Shown one piece after another: positions 17,583 through 26,638 of a stretch of DNA of 64,000 nt. Source of the stretch: Polaribacter dokdonensis. Lineage in GTDB: Bacteria; Bacteroidota; Bacteroidia; Flavobacteriales; Flavobacteriaceae. The translations under genes and the position numbers were made by a program. Position 1 is the stretch's first letter. Each line of letters opens with the position of its first letter. The notes beneath the pieces were generated by a model that was not told where the DNA came from, searched no databases, and saw nothing but the letters and a program-made list of their open reading frames with translations. The stretch lies in assembly GCF_024362345.1 (NCBI RefSeq), contig NZ_CP101505.1, positions 2,253,501 to 2,317,500 of the forward strand, written 5' to 3'.

Positions 17583-18248
17583 ATGTACGCAATCGTAGAG
17601 ATAGCAGGGCAGCAGTTTAAAGTAGCAAAAGACCAAAAAGTATACGTTCATCGTTTACAAGGAGAAGAAGGATCAAAAGTAACTTTTGATAACGTTCTTT
17701 TACTTGATGATGCTGGTAACGTAACTCTAGGCGCCCCAGCTATAGAAGGAGCATCAGTAACAGCTCAAATTTTAAGTCACTTAAAAGGTGATAAAGTAAT
17801 CGTTTTCAAAAAGAAAAGAAGAAAAGGTTATAGAAAGAAAAATGGACACAGACAGTCTTTTAGCGAGATTCAAATTGAATCTATTGCAGCTTCAGGTACT
17901 AAGAAAACTGCTAAGAAAGCGGCTTCTAAGAAATCAGAAACTACTGCAGACGCTCCAAAGAAAGCCGCTCCTAAAAAAGCAACTAAAGCTAAAGCTGACG
18001 ATTTAAAGAAAATTGAAGGTGCAGGGCCAAAGGCTGCTGAAGCATTAGTAAATGCAGGTTTAGATACATTTGCTAAAGTAGCTAAAACAGATGCTGCTAA
18101 ATTAAGCGAAATTTTATCTGAAGCTAGCTCAAGATTATCTCATATTGTAACAGATACTTGGCCAAAGCAAGCTGGTTTAGCTGCAGAAGGTAAATGGGAT
18201 GAATTAAAAGAATTACAAGATAGATTAGATGGTGGTATTGAAAAATAA
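17583..18248 (+). CDS. rplU: 50S ribosomal protein L21 with C-terminal helix-hairpin-helix extension
   Basis: Residues 1-101 are a normal bacterial L21 ([20 protein letters not shown] at the start; [21 protein letters not shown] near 80-98). L21 binds 23S rRNA in the large subunit. After it come a Lys/Ala-rich linker (about 102-137) and a folded extension (about 138-221) with a helix-hairpin-helix-like motif [21 protein letters not shown]. Total 221 residues against about 103 in E. coli. Extensions of this kind occur on L21 in Bacteroidota; their role is not clear to me. It is first in an operon with rpmA, driven by a consensus promoter. Confidence 0.95.
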   Translation: MYAIVEIAGQQFKVAKDQKVYVHRLQGEEGSKVTFDNVLLLDDAGNVTLGAPAIEGASVTAQILSHLKGDKVIVFKKKRRKGYRKKNGHRQSFSEIQIESIAASGTKKTAKKAASKKSETTADAPKKAAPKKATKAKADDLKKIEGAGPKAAEALVNAGLDTFAKVAKTDAAKLSEILSEASSRLSHIVTDTWPKQAGLAAEGKWDELKELQDRLDGGIEK

Positions 18249-18286
18249 CCAACTAATTTAACTTTAACCTATAAAAACTCAAGAAA

Positions 18287-18547
18287 ATGGCACATAAAAA
18301 AGGTGTAGGTAGTTCGAAGAATGGTAGAGAATCAGAATCGAAACGTCTAGGTGTAAAAATTTTTGGAGGACAAGCTGCAATTGCAGGTAACATTATTGTT
18401 CGTCAAAGAGGAACAACTCACAATCCAGGTGAAAACGTTTACATGGGTAAAGATCATACTTTACATGCAAAAGTTGATGGAATTGTTGAATTTCAAAAGA
18501 AAAGAGATAACAGATCTTATGTATCTGTAACTCCATTTGAAGCTTAA
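18287..18547 (+). CDS. rpmA: 50S ribosomal protein L27
   Basis: An 86-residue ribosomal protein that reaches the peptidyl-transferase centre. The N-terminus [20 protein letters not shown] and the motif [21 protein letters not shown] are characteristic. It starts at Ala after Met, without the cleavable N-terminal extension seen in Firmicutes. It follows rplU by 38 bp, the usual order, and is followed by a strong terminator. Confidence 0.97.
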   Translation: MAHKKGVGSSKNGRESESKRLGVKIFGGQAAIAGNIIVRQRGTTHNPGENVYMGKDHTLHAKVDGIVEFQKKRDNRSYVSVTPFEA

Positions 18548-18570
18548 GAAATTTTCTTCAAAAGTAAAAA

Positions 18571-18603
18571 AGCTCAAACATTAATTTGTTTGAGCTTTTT
18601 TTA
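18571..18603 (+). terminator. Rho-independent terminator of rplU-rpmA
   Basis: AGCTCAAACA (18571-18580) pairs with TGTTTGAGCT (18587-18596), followed by a T run. Confidence 0.88.
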
Positions 18604-18662
18604 TTGCTTACATTTCCTTTCTAAAAGATTATCAATCAACTTTGTAGGAAAATGTATCATCT

Positions 18663-20570
18663 ATGAAACACCTCCTTTTTACCTTATTTCTATTTCTTGG
18701 TATTGCTGTAAATTCTCAAACTGCAAACAATTTTCAGAAAACTGAAAATTACATTATTCAGGAAAAATCAGATTCAGCTGTTTTTTACCTAAATAAGCTA
18801 AAAGATGGTAAAGAAAAAGCCTTTCTTAAAAAAATGATTTTAAGAGATTATATCTCTTATAAAGACTATTATCATTTTATAACCAGTTTAGCAAAAAGAG
18901 AGAATTTAGATTTTAATGCTGTTGCTAATTATATTAATAAGGAAGTTAAAACTCCAAAAATAAGCAAAGGGTTAGATAGAGATTTCTTTAATATTAAATG
19001 GATTTTAATAAGTAAACTTAGAAACGAGGTTCATTTAGAAGAAGCTAATGCAGAGCAAATAAAGTTAGAAAACTACGTAGCTAGATTTAAACAAACGAGT
19101 GATACTTATTTGTGGGCGCACACTAAAATGCAAACGCATCTTTTAGTTATGTTAGTTATAGAAAAGAACATTGAAGAAGGTGAAGCTTTAATTAATAAAA
19201 GTTTAAAAATTGCAAAAGAGTTAGAGGATATAGAGTTGCAAATTATATTTCTAAATCATTCAAAAGACTTTTTAATTTATCAAAATAAGTTAGAGAAATA
19301 TATTAGTACCTGTGAATATATTCTAGAATTAGAAGCTCAGTTAGAAGAGAGAAGCAGTTATTATTATGGTACTATTACAGATTTGGTTAATGCTTACATT
19401 TATAAAGGTGAAGATGATGAGAAGGTTCTTAAACTAATAGATGAATTAAATAATTCATATTCTAAAATCTATTCTTATATGCTTTATGCACAGCTCATGT
19501 CTACAGCAAAAAATAAGCCTGAGCTTAAAAACCTTATTCTAACCAAGTTTGAAGTAGATAATGTTTTAAACCTAGTAAGAAAATTAGAAAAATTAGGTAA
19601 AGATTTGAATCTAAATGAATATTATCATCTTATGAATAAAAGTTCTGATGCTTTAGCAGAACATGATTATTTTGAAGAAGCGTTGCAATATAAACACAAA
19701 GCTTTAGAAATAACCAGAGATATTTATTCAGAAGAACTAACAAAATCTCTTACTAAATACACAAATCAAAAAGCTTTAAAAATTAAAGAGGAAGAAATTA
19801 GTTCAGAAAAAGAACAAAGGCAATTGTACTTTCTTATAGCACTACTTTGTTTTGCTTTATTAATAATAACTTTTGTAGTTTTAAGAAAAAACAAAGATCA
19901 GTCTGATGAATTGACTCGTAAAAATAAATTGATTGAGAAATCACTAGAAGAAAAAGAGATTTTAATTAAAGAAATGCATCATCGAGTTAAGAATAATTTT
20001 CAAATTATTAATAGTTTGTTAGATCTTCAAACAGATGAGATTAAAGATGAAAAAGCATTACAGATTTTAGAAAAAGGTAGAGATAGAATAAAGTCTATGG
20101 CCTTAATTCATCAAAAATTATTTAGAAGTAAATCTGGGCTCATCAATTTTAATGAATTTGTAGATTTATTGGTAAAAGAACTCTCTTACTTGTATAAATT
20201 AAATGATCATGTAGAAGTAGAGGTAGATATAAAAGACATCTTTTTTGATATAGATACTGCAATACCTTTAGCACTAGTTTTAAATGAAATTATAACCAAC
20301 TCTTTTAAATACGCTTTTAAAACACAGAAAAATAACAAACTAACTATTATTCTAGACAAGCAAGACAAGCAACCCTATTTATTAACCATAAAAGACAATG
20401 GTGCTGGGTTTAAAAAAGAATTCAAGATTGAAGAAACTAAAAGTTCTGGCTTAAAATTAGTACAGAGATTGGTAAGACAATTGCATGGAAAATTAACTAT
20501 TATAAATAATGAAGGCGTAACTTTCGAAATTCAATTCCAAGATACAGAAACAAGAAAGGAGATAAACTAG
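18663..20570 (+). CDS. Membrane-bound sensor histidine kinase (HisKA_2 type)
   Basis: A 635-residue sensor kinase. Signal peptide about 1-19 (ending VNSQ), a periplasmic helical region of about 360 residues resembling TPR-like repeats, one transmembrane helix near 388-408 (LYFLIALLCFALLIITFVVL), a short coiled coil, then the kinase core. The phosphoacceptor box EMHHRVKNNFQIINSLLDLQ starts at residue 437, typical of the HisKA_2 family, and the HATPase domain has NEIITNSFKYAF and DNGAGF. The LytTR response regulator starts 6 bp downstream and is the obvious partner. The signal sensed cannot be deduced. Confidence 0.9.
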   Translation: MKHLLFTLFLFLGIAVNSQTANNFQKTENYIIQEKSDSAVFYLNKLKDGKEKAFLKKMILRDYISYKDYYHFITSLAKRENLDFNAVANYINKEVKTPKISKGLDRDFFNIKWILISKLRNEVHLEEANAEQIKLENYVARFKQTSDTYLWAHTKMQTHLLVMLVIEKNIEEGEALINKSLKIAKELEDIELQIIFLNHSKDFLIYQNKLEKYISTCEYILELEAQLEERSSYYYGTITDLVNAYIYKGEDDEKVLKLIDELNNSYSKIYSYMLYAQLMSTAKNKPELKNLILTKFEVDNVLNLVRKLEKLGKDLNLNEYYHLMNKSSDALAEHDYFEEALQYKHKALEITRDIYSEELTKSLTKYTNQKALKIKEEEISSEKEQRQLYFLIALLCFALLIITFVVLRKNKDQSDELTRKNKLIEKSLEEKEILIKEMHHRVKNNFQIINSLLDLQTDEIKDEKALQILEKGRDRIKSMALIHQKLFRSKSGLINFNEFVDLLVKELSYLYKLNDHVEVEVDIKDIFFDIDTAIPLALVLNEIITNSFKYAFKTQKNNKLTIILDKQDKQPYLLTIKDNGAGFKKEFKIEETKSSGLKLVQRLVRQLHGKLTIINNEGVTFEIQFQDTETRKEIN

Positions 20571-20575
20571 AATTT

Positions 20576-21280
20576 ATGGGGAAAATTAAGATTTTGGTGG
20601 TAGAAGATGAAATTATCATTGCAGATAATATTTGTAAAACCTTAGAAGATTTAAATTACAAAGTTTTTGAGCCAGTAATAAATTATTCTGAAGCCTTAGC
20701 TAGTATAGAAAACATCAAACCAGACATTTGCATTTTAGATATTCAGTTATCAGGAAAAAAAACAGGGATAGATTTAGCCAAGAAAATAAATTCAGAATAT
20801 AAGTTTCCAATTATTTTTTTAACGGCCAATGCAGATGCAGAAACATTAAACAAAGCAAAAGAAGTTTCTCCAAATGCATATTTGGTGAAGCCTTTTAGTA
20901 AAAATGAATTGTATACCTCTATTGAATTAGCCATATCTAATTATGCAAAAAAAGCACTAAAAGTAGATCAAAAAGCAGTTTTTGTTAAAGAAAAAGGAGG
21001 ATTTAGTAAAATAAAATTCGAAGATATTCTATTTATTAAAAGTGATCATGTGTATGTAGAAATAATGCTAACAAATCATAAAAAAATAATTTCAAGAATT
21101 AGTTTAAATGAAATTTCTGAGAAATTAAGTAGTTGTTTTCAAAGAATTCATAGAGGTTATATTATTAACTTACATTATTTAGATAAGGTAAAACAGGATG
21201 CTGTCTTGGTGTCTCATTATGAAATACCTATTGGTAAAAAATACAGAGAAGATTTAATGAAAACAATGAATTTATCTTAG
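20576..21280 (+). CDS. LytTR-family response regulator
   Basis: A 234-residue DNA-binding response regulator. Receiver domain about 3-120 with acidic pocket VVEDE, phosphoacceptor Asp in CILDIQLSGKKTG (near residue 55), Thr in FLTANAD and Lys in LVKPFS. LytTR DNA-binding domain about 140-232 (KIKFEDILFIKSDHVYVEI, FQRIHRGYIINL). It is paired with the HisKA_2 kinase in front (6 bp gap), so the two form a two-component system. LytTR regulators bind direct repeats upstream of target genes; no target can be named from this window. Confidence 0.92.
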   Translation: MGKIKILVVEDEIIIADNICKTLEDLNYKVFEPVINYSEALASIENIKPDICILDIQLSGKKTGIDLAKKINSEYKFPIIFLTANADAETLNKAKEVSPNAYLVKPFSKNELYTSIELAISNYAKKALKVDQKAVFVKEKGGFSKIKFEDILFIKSDHVYVEIMLTNHKKIISRISLNEISEKLSSCFQRIHRGYIINLHYLDKVKQDAVLVSHYEIPIGKKYREDLMKTMNLS

Positions 21281-21420
21281 AATTTTATCTTTTAGAACAT
21301 TATAACCGTGTTTAGAACATTTTTTTGTTGCAGAAATGTTAATTAGTTTAAATTTAACTCAAGTATAATTTCTATTTAATAATGTTGGGGGATATTATAA
21401 CTAATTAAATTATACATACT
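21281..21420. other. Non-coding stretch after the response regulator, content unclear
   Basis: 140 bp between the response-regulator stop and the terminator at 21421. It has no open frame of interest and no TAnnTTTG promoter that I can see. A GGGGGAT block and an AT-rich partial repeat (TATAACTAATTAAATTATAC) precede the terminator. It could be a long 3' UTR or a small RNA. Confidence 0.3.
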
Positions 21421-21449
21421 AAAGCTACTTGTAAGAGTAGCTTTTTTTT
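21421..21449 (+). terminator. Rho-independent terminator
   Basis: AGCTACT (21423-21429) pairs with AGTAGCT (21436-21442), preceded by AAA and followed by a T run of eight. It ends the two-component transcript or a transcript from the stretch before it. Confidence 0.82.
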
Positions 21450-21501
21450 ATGTAATAATTGTTACAAGACTACTTAGTACTATTTTGTACTTTTACGTCT
21501 T

Positions 21502-22734
21502 ATGAAATTATTATACAGCTTAGTAGTTTTTATTTCTAAATATATATTGAAATTTCTTTCCAAATTCAATACTAAGTTAAAACTTTTTGTTGATGGCAGA
21601 AAAGAAACCTTCTCTAAGATCTCAGTACTTAAAAATAAAAACACAATTTGGTTTCATGTAGCTTCATTAGGTGAATTTGAACAAGCAAGACCAATAATAG
21701 AACAATTAAAAATTTCGCATTCTTCATATAAAATTCTAGTTACATTTTTTTCTCCTTCTGGTTATGAAATAAGAAAAAATTATAAACTAGCAGATGTAAT
21801 TTGCTATCTACCTTTAGACTCTAAGAAAAATACCCAACAGTTTGTAGAAATCGTAAACCCTAAAATGGCCATTTTTGTAAAGTATGAGTTTTGGCCAAAC
21901 TTCTTATATGAATTAAAAGGTAAAAAAATTCCTACAATTTTGGTGTCAGGAATCTTAAGAAAAAATCAATTTTTCTTTAAAAGTTATGGTGGCTTTATGC
22001 GAAATTCATTACAAGCTTTTCATCACTTTTTTGTACAAAATGATAGTTCTAAAGAGTTGCTGGCATCTATCAATTTAGAAAATGTAACTGTAGCTGGTGA
22101 TACAAGATTTGATCGTGTTTCAAAAATTTTAGAACAAGACAATTCACTCGATTTTATCAATCAGTTTAAAGACAATAAATACACAGTAGTTGCAGGTAGT
22201 ACATGGCCTGAAGATGAAGAATTATTAATTAATTATATCAATAATGATTCTGCAGAAAACGAAAAATTTATAATTGCTCCACACAATATAAATGATGAAG
22301 CAATTCAAAAACTTAAAAAGTCAATTGCTAAAAAAACAGTACTTTTTTCTAATAAAGCCAATACAGATTTAAGAGAACATCAAGTTTTTATTATTGACAC
22401 CATTGGTATTTTAACCAAAATTTATGCAGCAGCAGATTTGGCTTATGTTGGTGGAGGTTTAAAAACAGGTTTGCATAATATTTTAGAACCTGCAACTTTC
22501 GGAATTCCTGTAATTATTGGTCATAAATTTGACAAGTTTAAAGAAGCTGTAGATTTGGTTGAAATTGGTGGTTGTATTTCTATCCAAAATCAAAAAGAAT
22601 TTACACAAAACTTAATACATTTAAGAGATGATAAAAATGATAGAACCTTAGCAGGTACTATTAACAAAAAGTATATTGAAGATAATTTAGGAGCAACAGA
22701 ACAAATTATAAACTATTTAAATACACATTTATAA
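21502..22734 (+). CDS. waaA: 3-deoxy-D-manno-octulosonic acid (Kdo) transferase
   Basis: A 410-residue membrane-associated glycosyltransferase that adds Kdo to lipid IVA in lipopolysaccharide inner-core synthesis. N-terminal Glycos_transf_N domain with IWFHVASLGEFEQARPII (residues about 50-67; the Glu of ASxGE is catalytic), then VKYEFWPNFLYELK and VVAGSTWPEDEELL. The C-terminal half has DLAYVGGGLKTGLHNILEPATFGIPVI, the CMP-Kdo-binding region of the GT30 family. Length is normal. The next gene starts directly at the stop codon, so transcription probably continues into the sulfur-transport and molybdenum cofactor genes. Confidence 0.93.
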   Translation: MKLLYSLVVFISKYILKFLSKFNTKLKLFVDGRKETFSKISVLKNKNTIWFHVASLGEFEQARPIIEQLKISHSSYKILVTFFSPSGYEIRKNYKLADVICYLPLDSKKNTQQFVEIVNPKMAIFVKYEFWPNFLYELKGKKIPTILVSGILRKNQFFFKSYGGFMRNSLQAFHHFFVQNDSSKELLASINLENVTVAGDTRFDRVSKILEQDNSLDFINQFKDNKYTVVAGSTWPEDEELLINYINNDSAENEKFIIAPHNINDEAIQKLKKSIAKKTVLFSNKANTDLREHQVFIIDTIGILTKIYAAADLAYVGGGLKTGLHNILEPATFGIPVIIGHKFDKFKEAVDLVEIGGCISIQNQKEFTQNLIHLRDDKNDRTLAGTINKKYIEDNLGATEQIINYLNTHL

Positions 22735-23292
22735 ATGGATTTTCTATTACAACCTTGGCCTTGGTTTATTGGTGGGCCATTAATAGCGTTATCACTATTT
22801 CTTTATTTTTATTTTGGGCAAAATTTTGGGGCATCAACCAATTTTGAAACATTGTGTACAATGGCTGGTGCAGGTAAAGTGTCAGACTATTTTAAGAAAG
22901 ACTGGAAACAGCGAGATTTTGCATTATTATTTGTGGTAGGTTTAATTATTGGTGGTTTTATATCAGCTAATTTCTTAGTGCCAAATCCAACAATAGATTT
23001 AAACCCTACAACTGTTCAAGAGCTAACAGATTTAGGTTTTGCCAATGTTGGTGAAAGTTATTTTCCTGCAGAAATTTTTAGTGATGATATTGTGTTCTCT
23101 TTAAAAGGCTTTGTGATTTTAATACTTTCTGGAGTGTTAATTGGTTTTGGAACACGTTATGCAGGTGGTTGTACTTCTGGTCATGCAATTACAGGTTTAA
23201 GTAGTTTACAATTACCTTCTTTATTGGCTGTAATTGGCTTTTTTATAGGTGGTATCATAGCAACATGGTTTATAATTCCAATACTTTTTTAG
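22735..23292 (+). CDS. YeeE/YedE-family sulfur transporter, first half
   Basis: A 185-residue inner-membrane protein with four or five helices. The motif TRYAGGCTSGHAITGLSSL near residues 140-158 is the Cys-containing pore motif of the YeeE/YedE (TsuA-like) family, known to carry thiosulfate in some bacteria. Here the transporter is split over two adjacent genes, each about half the usual length. It starts immediately after the waaA stop and is followed at once by the second half. The extended N-terminal region has WFIGGPLIALSLFLYFYFGQNFGAST, also seen in family members. Confidence 0.85.
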   Translation: MDFLLQPWPWFIGGPLIALSLFLYFYFGQNFGASTNFETLCTMAGAGKVSDYFKKDWKQRDFALLFVVGLIIGGFISANFLVPNPTIDLNPTTVQELTDLGFANVGESYFPAEIFSDDIVFSLKGFVILILSGVLIGFGTRYAGGCTSGHAITGLSSLQLPSLLAVIGFFIGGIIATWFIIPILF

Positions 23293-23709
23293 ATGATGAA
23301 GAATATTAAATTTTTACTCTTAGGAATTTTCTTTGCAATTGTTTTAAGCAAATCTCAAGCAATTTCTTGGTATCGTTTTTACGAAATGTTTAAATTTCAA
23401 TCATTTCATATGTTTGGAATTATTGGAGGTGCAGTTGTAATTTCTGCTATAATTATGCAACTTTTCAAAAGCGGAAAAATAAAAGATATTAATGGTAACA
23501 AAATTGTACCCAAACCAAAAAAGAAAGGTGTTATAAGTACCGTTTTTGGAGGAACATTATTTGGTTTAGGTTGGGGTATTTCTGGTGCTTGTGCAGCACC
23601 TGTATTTGTAATTTTAGGTTTCAAATTTTTACCAGCTTTAATTATTTTATTAGGTGCATTAATAGGTGCATTTATCTATGGTTTAATCGCTAAAAAACTA
23701 CCTAATTAA
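23293..23709 (+). CDS. YeeE/YedE-family sulfur transporter, second half
   Basis: A 138-residue inner-membrane protein with four helices. The motif FGLGWGISGACAAPVFVILG near residues 92-111 carries the conserved Cys of the second YeeE repeat. Together with the gene in front (no gap) it gives one full YeeE/YedE unit. It lies directly before moaA without a gap. Sulfur supply is relevant to molybdopterin synthesis, so co-transcription makes sense, though thiosulfate as substrate is only inferred from the family. Confidence 0.85.
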   Translation: MMKNIKFLLLGIFFAIVLSKSQAISWYRFYEMFKFQSFHMFGIIGGAVVISAIIMQLFKSGKIKDINGNKIVPKPKKKGVISTVFGGTLFGLGWGISGACAAPVFVILGFKFLPALIILLGALIGAFIYGLIAKKLPN

Positions 23710-24702
23710 ATGAGTAAATTGGTAGATAATTTTGGTAGACAAATGGATTATGTACGATTGGCAGTTACTGATCGTTGTAATTTGCGTTGCCAATATTGTA
23801 TGCCTGCTCATGGTATAGATATTGTACCAAGACAAGAACTACTCACTTTTAAAGAAATGTATCGTTTAATTCGTGTTTTAACAGAATTGGGCGTAAATAA
23901 AGTACGTTTAACAGGTGGTGAGCCTTTTGTACGTAAAGATTTTGTGGGGTTTTTAGAAATGCTGTCTTATAATGATTTGTTAGATGCCATAAATATTACT
24001 ACAAATGGCGCACTAATTTCTCATCATATTGATAAAATTCAAAAGTTAGAAAAGGTAAAAAACATCAATTTAAGTATAGATAGTTTAAATCGTGAAAAGT
24101 TTGCCAAAATTACACGTAGAGATGTGTTTCCTGAAGTTTACAAAACGCTTGAATTACTAGAGCAAAGTAGCCTGAACCTTAAACTAAATGTTGTTGTTCA
24201 GTCTGGTTTTAATACAGATGAAATTATCGATTTTGTAAAACTAACAAAAGATAAAAATATTGCAGTTCGTTTTATAGAAGAAATGCCTTTTAATGGAAAA
24301 GGACAGAGAGACATGAAAGAAAATTGGACCTTCAATAAAATTTTAAATGAAGTAAAAAAAGAGTTCTCTGTGGATGAAATTAAGTCAGAAAAATCGTCTA
24401 CATCTAGAAATTATAAAATAGATAATCATTTAGGAACTTTCGGAATTATACCTGCCTTTACAAGAACTATTTGTAATGATTGTAACAGAATTAGAATCAC
24501 ATCTACAGGTACTTTTAAAAATTGTTTGTTTGATGATGGTGTTTTTAATCTACGCGATTTTATAAGAAAAGGTGCTTCTAATGACGATTTAAAAGAATTG
24601 TTTTTATCTTTAGTAAAAGACAAACCAGAAAATGGTTTTATAGCAGAAGCAAACCGTAAAAAAGGAAATGTTTCCGAGAGTATGAGTACAATTGGAGGGT
24701 AG
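23710..24702 (+). CDS. moaA: GTP 3',8-cyclase (molybdenum cofactor biosynthesis protein A)
   Basis: Radical SAM enzyme that converts GTP to 3',8-cyclo-H2GTP, the first step of molybdopterin synthesis. 330 residues. The N-terminal cluster motif CNLRCQYC is at residues 23-30, followed by RLTGGEP. The C-terminal second [4Fe-4S] site is in CNDCNRIRITSTGTFKNC, and the protein ends in the conserved Gly-Gly (STIGG). moaC, the partner for the next step, is three genes downstream in the same operon. Confidence 0.97.
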   Translation: MSKLVDNFGRQMDYVRLAVTDRCNLRCQYCMPAHGIDIVPRQELLTFKEMYRLIRVLTELGVNKVRLTGGEPFVRKDFVGFLEMLSYNDLLDAINITTNGALISHHIDKIQKLEKVKNINLSIDSLNREKFAKITRRDVFPEVYKTLELLEQSSLNLKLNVVVQSGFNTDEIIDFVKLTKDKNIAVRFIEEMPFNGKGQRDMKENWTFNKILNEVKKEFSVDEIKSEKSSTSRNYKIDNHLGTFGIIPAFTRTICNDCNRIRITSTGTFKNCLFDDGVFNLRDFIRKGASNDDLKELFLSLVKDKPENGFIAEANRKKGNVSESMSTIGG

Positions 24703-24704
24703 TT

Positions 24705-24878
24705 ATGGTTTATAGTTTTTCGTTCATAATTGGGGGACTAATTTTAATGCTTGTTGTACTTAATTTCAAAAAAACGGATAGAAATATTTTTGAGGAGATT
24801 AAATCTATGGAAGGAATTTTTGCTGCTATTTTAGCTATTATAATTGGAATTGTTACATTGTTTATCGGTTGGAAATAA
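24705..24878 (+). CDS. 57-residue two-helix membrane protein in the moa operon
   Basis: ATG 24705 starts 2 bp after the moaA stop and the frame ends at TAA 24876-24878. The product has two hydrophobic helices (about residues 4-19, FSFIIGGLILMLVVL, and 38-55, IFAAILAIIIGIVTLFIG) separated by a charged loop with KKTDRNIFEEIKSME. Tight spacing to moaA and to the gene after it supports real translation. I do not recognise the family. It may be a small membrane subunit or anchor. Confidence 0.5.
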   Translation: MVYSFSFIIGGLILMLVVLNFKKTDRNIFEEIKSMEGIFAAILAIIIGIVTLFIGWK

Positions 24879-24905
24879 TTCAAATTTTTATTGGCAAAAA
24901 GAGAT

Positions 24906-25454
24906 ATGAATAACAAAAAAGTGCAATACACAAAAAAAGAATTTAAAATTGATTTAACCTGGAAGCAAAGAATTTCATCTATGTTTTTTACAACTATTAT
25001 TTATGGAGCAGTTTTGTTTCTATTTGATAGGAATCAAAACATAAACTCAATAATTTTCCAAGCAATCTTTTTTGGTGTTTTGTTTGTTTTGATATTTCCA
25101 TGGGCTATGAAAAAAATACTAGGTAAAAGAGTAAGTAATATTGTACCTGAGTTATTAGATGATGAAGAAATAGAAGAAGAGATTTTTGCAAACTTATTTA
25201 GAGGTGTAGAAGGTGTTGGAGGTAAAATATTTTTAACCAATCAGCGATTAATTTTCAAAAGTCATTCCTTTAATTTTCAAAAAGGCCAAACCAATCTTGA
25301 GTATTCAATTATAAGTTCAGTGCAAAAAAGAAAAACTGCAAAATTGATAGATAATGGAATTAAAATAATTACAAAACAAAATACTGAATTTGATTTTGTA
25401 GTTAATGATAGAGATAATGTATTAGTTAAAATTCAGAATAAATTGAATTTATGA
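24906..25454 (+). CDS. GRAM-domain membrane protein
   Basis: About 182 residues from ATG 24906 (an in-frame TTG at 24891 would add five). Two hydrophobic segments lie near residues 25-40 and 48-67. The C-terminal part (about 90-182) contains GGKIFLTNQRLIFKSHSFNFQKGQ and a following beta-rich region, which matches the GRAM/PH-like fold. GRAM domains bind lipids or proteins at membranes. It overlaps the moeA start by 4 bp (ATGA), so it is translationally coupled to a cofactor gene, but no role in that pathway is known to me. Confidence 0.65.
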   Translation: MNNKKVQYTKKEFKIDLTWKQRISSMFFTTIIYGAVLFLFDRNQNINSIIFQAIFFGVLFVLIFPWAMKKILGKRVSNIVPELLDDEEIEEEIFANLFRGVEGVGGKIFLTNQRLIFKSHSFNFQKGQTNLEYSIISSVQKRKTAKLIDNGIKIITKQNTEFDFVVNDRDNVLVKIQNKLNL

Positions 25455-26638
25455 TTTCAGTAAAAGAAGCAAAAAATATTATTTTAAACACTACTCAAGA
25501 TTTTGGTGTAGAAGAAGTTCCGTTTATAAAATCTGTAGGTAGAATTTTAAAAGAAGAGATTTTTGCAGATAGAGATTTTCCTCCATTTAACAGAGTTTCT
25601 ATGGATGGAATTTGCATAGATTTCAATCCATTTAAAAACGGACAAAGAACTTTTAAAATAGAAGGTATTCAAGCTGCAGGAAGTGAGCAAATCAGACTTC
25701 AAAATTCAGAAAATTGCATGGAAGTAATGACAGGTGCAGTTTTGCCAGAAAACGCAAATACTGTAATTCGTTATGAAGATGTAACTATCAACAACGGAAT
25801 TGCAACTATTAATATTGATGCTATAAACAAAAGCCAAAACATTCATCAGAAAGGAAAAGATGGTAAAGTTGGCGATGTTTTAATATCAGAGAACAAAATT
25901 ATTTCTGCTGCAGAGATTGGTGTTTTAGCAACAGTTGGTAAGTCAATGGTAAAAGTTGCAAAGCAACCTAAAGTAATGATTATTTCTACAGGAGATGAAT
26001 TGGTTGGAGTAGATGAAAACCCTTTAGCACATCAAATTAGAAGAAGTAATGTATTTACGTTAGTTTCTTTGCTAGAAAGTCTAAAAATAGCTTCAGAAAC
26101 AGCACACCTTACAGATGACAAGGCCATACTTAAACAAAAGATTAAAACGTTTATCGAAAACTATGATGTTTTGCTGTTTAGTGGAGCTGTAAGTAAAGGT
26201 AAATTTGATTTTTTACCAGAAGTTTTTGAAGAATTGGGTGTAGAAAAACTATTTCATAAAGTGGCTCAAAGACCAGGAAAACCATTTTTCTACGGAAAAA
26301 CTGCCAACTGCAATTTATTCGGATTTCCTGGAAATCCAATTTCAACGTTTGTAAATTGTTTGGCGTATTTTTATCCTTGGTATTACAAATCTGTTGGTTT
26401 AGAAATCGAGGAAGAAACAGCCATTTTAACTAAAGATGTTAACTTTAAACCAAATTTAGAATACTTTTTACAAGTAAAATTAAGTGATAAATTCGGTCAT
26501 ACTTTAGCAACTCCAATTACTGGAAATGGTTCTGGAGATTTAGCAAGTTTAGTACATGCAGATGCTTTTATTCATTTACCAAATGATAAAACTGAATTTA
26601 AAACCGGAGAAAACTATCCAATTATAAGATATAGATAA
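25451..26638 (+). CDS. moeA: Molybdopterin molybdenumtransferase
   Basis: Cytoplasmic enzyme that inserts molybdate into adenylated molybdopterin. 395 residues with the MoeA domains: N-terminal FADRDFPPFNRVSMDG near residues 36-51, MTGAVLPENANTVIRYED near 96-113, the MoCF-binding domain with IISTGDELV near 177-185 and FSGAVSKGKFDF near 240-251, then FGFPGNPISTFV. The C-terminal domain IV is present (GHTLATPITGNGSGDLASL). It overlaps the previous gene by 4 bp and moaC by 1 bp. Confidence 0.95.
   Translation: MISVKEAKNIILNTTQDFGVEEVPFIKSVGRILKEEIFADRDFPPFNRVSMDGICIDFNPFKNGQRTFKIEGIQAAGSEQIRLQNSENCMEVMTGAVLPENANTVIRYEDVTINNGIATINIDAINKSQNIHQKGKDGKVGDVLISENKIISAAEIGVLATVGKSMVKVAKQPKVMIISTGDELVGVDENPLAHQIRRSNVFTLVSLLESLKIASETAHLTDDKAILKQKIKTFIENYDVLLFSGAVSKGKFDFLPEVFEELGVEKLFHKVAQRPGKPFFYGKTANCNLFGFPGNPISTFVNCLAYFYPWYYKSVGLEIEEETAILTKDVNFKPNLEYFLQVKLSDKFGHTLATPITGNGSGDLASLVHADAFIHLPNDKTEFKTGENYPIIRYR

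Noticed and set aside
22735..23709. The two YeeE genes as a frameshifted single gene
   Set aside because: Both halves have complete helices, proper start codons and the Cys motif; two-gene half-size YeeE pairs are common in bacteria.
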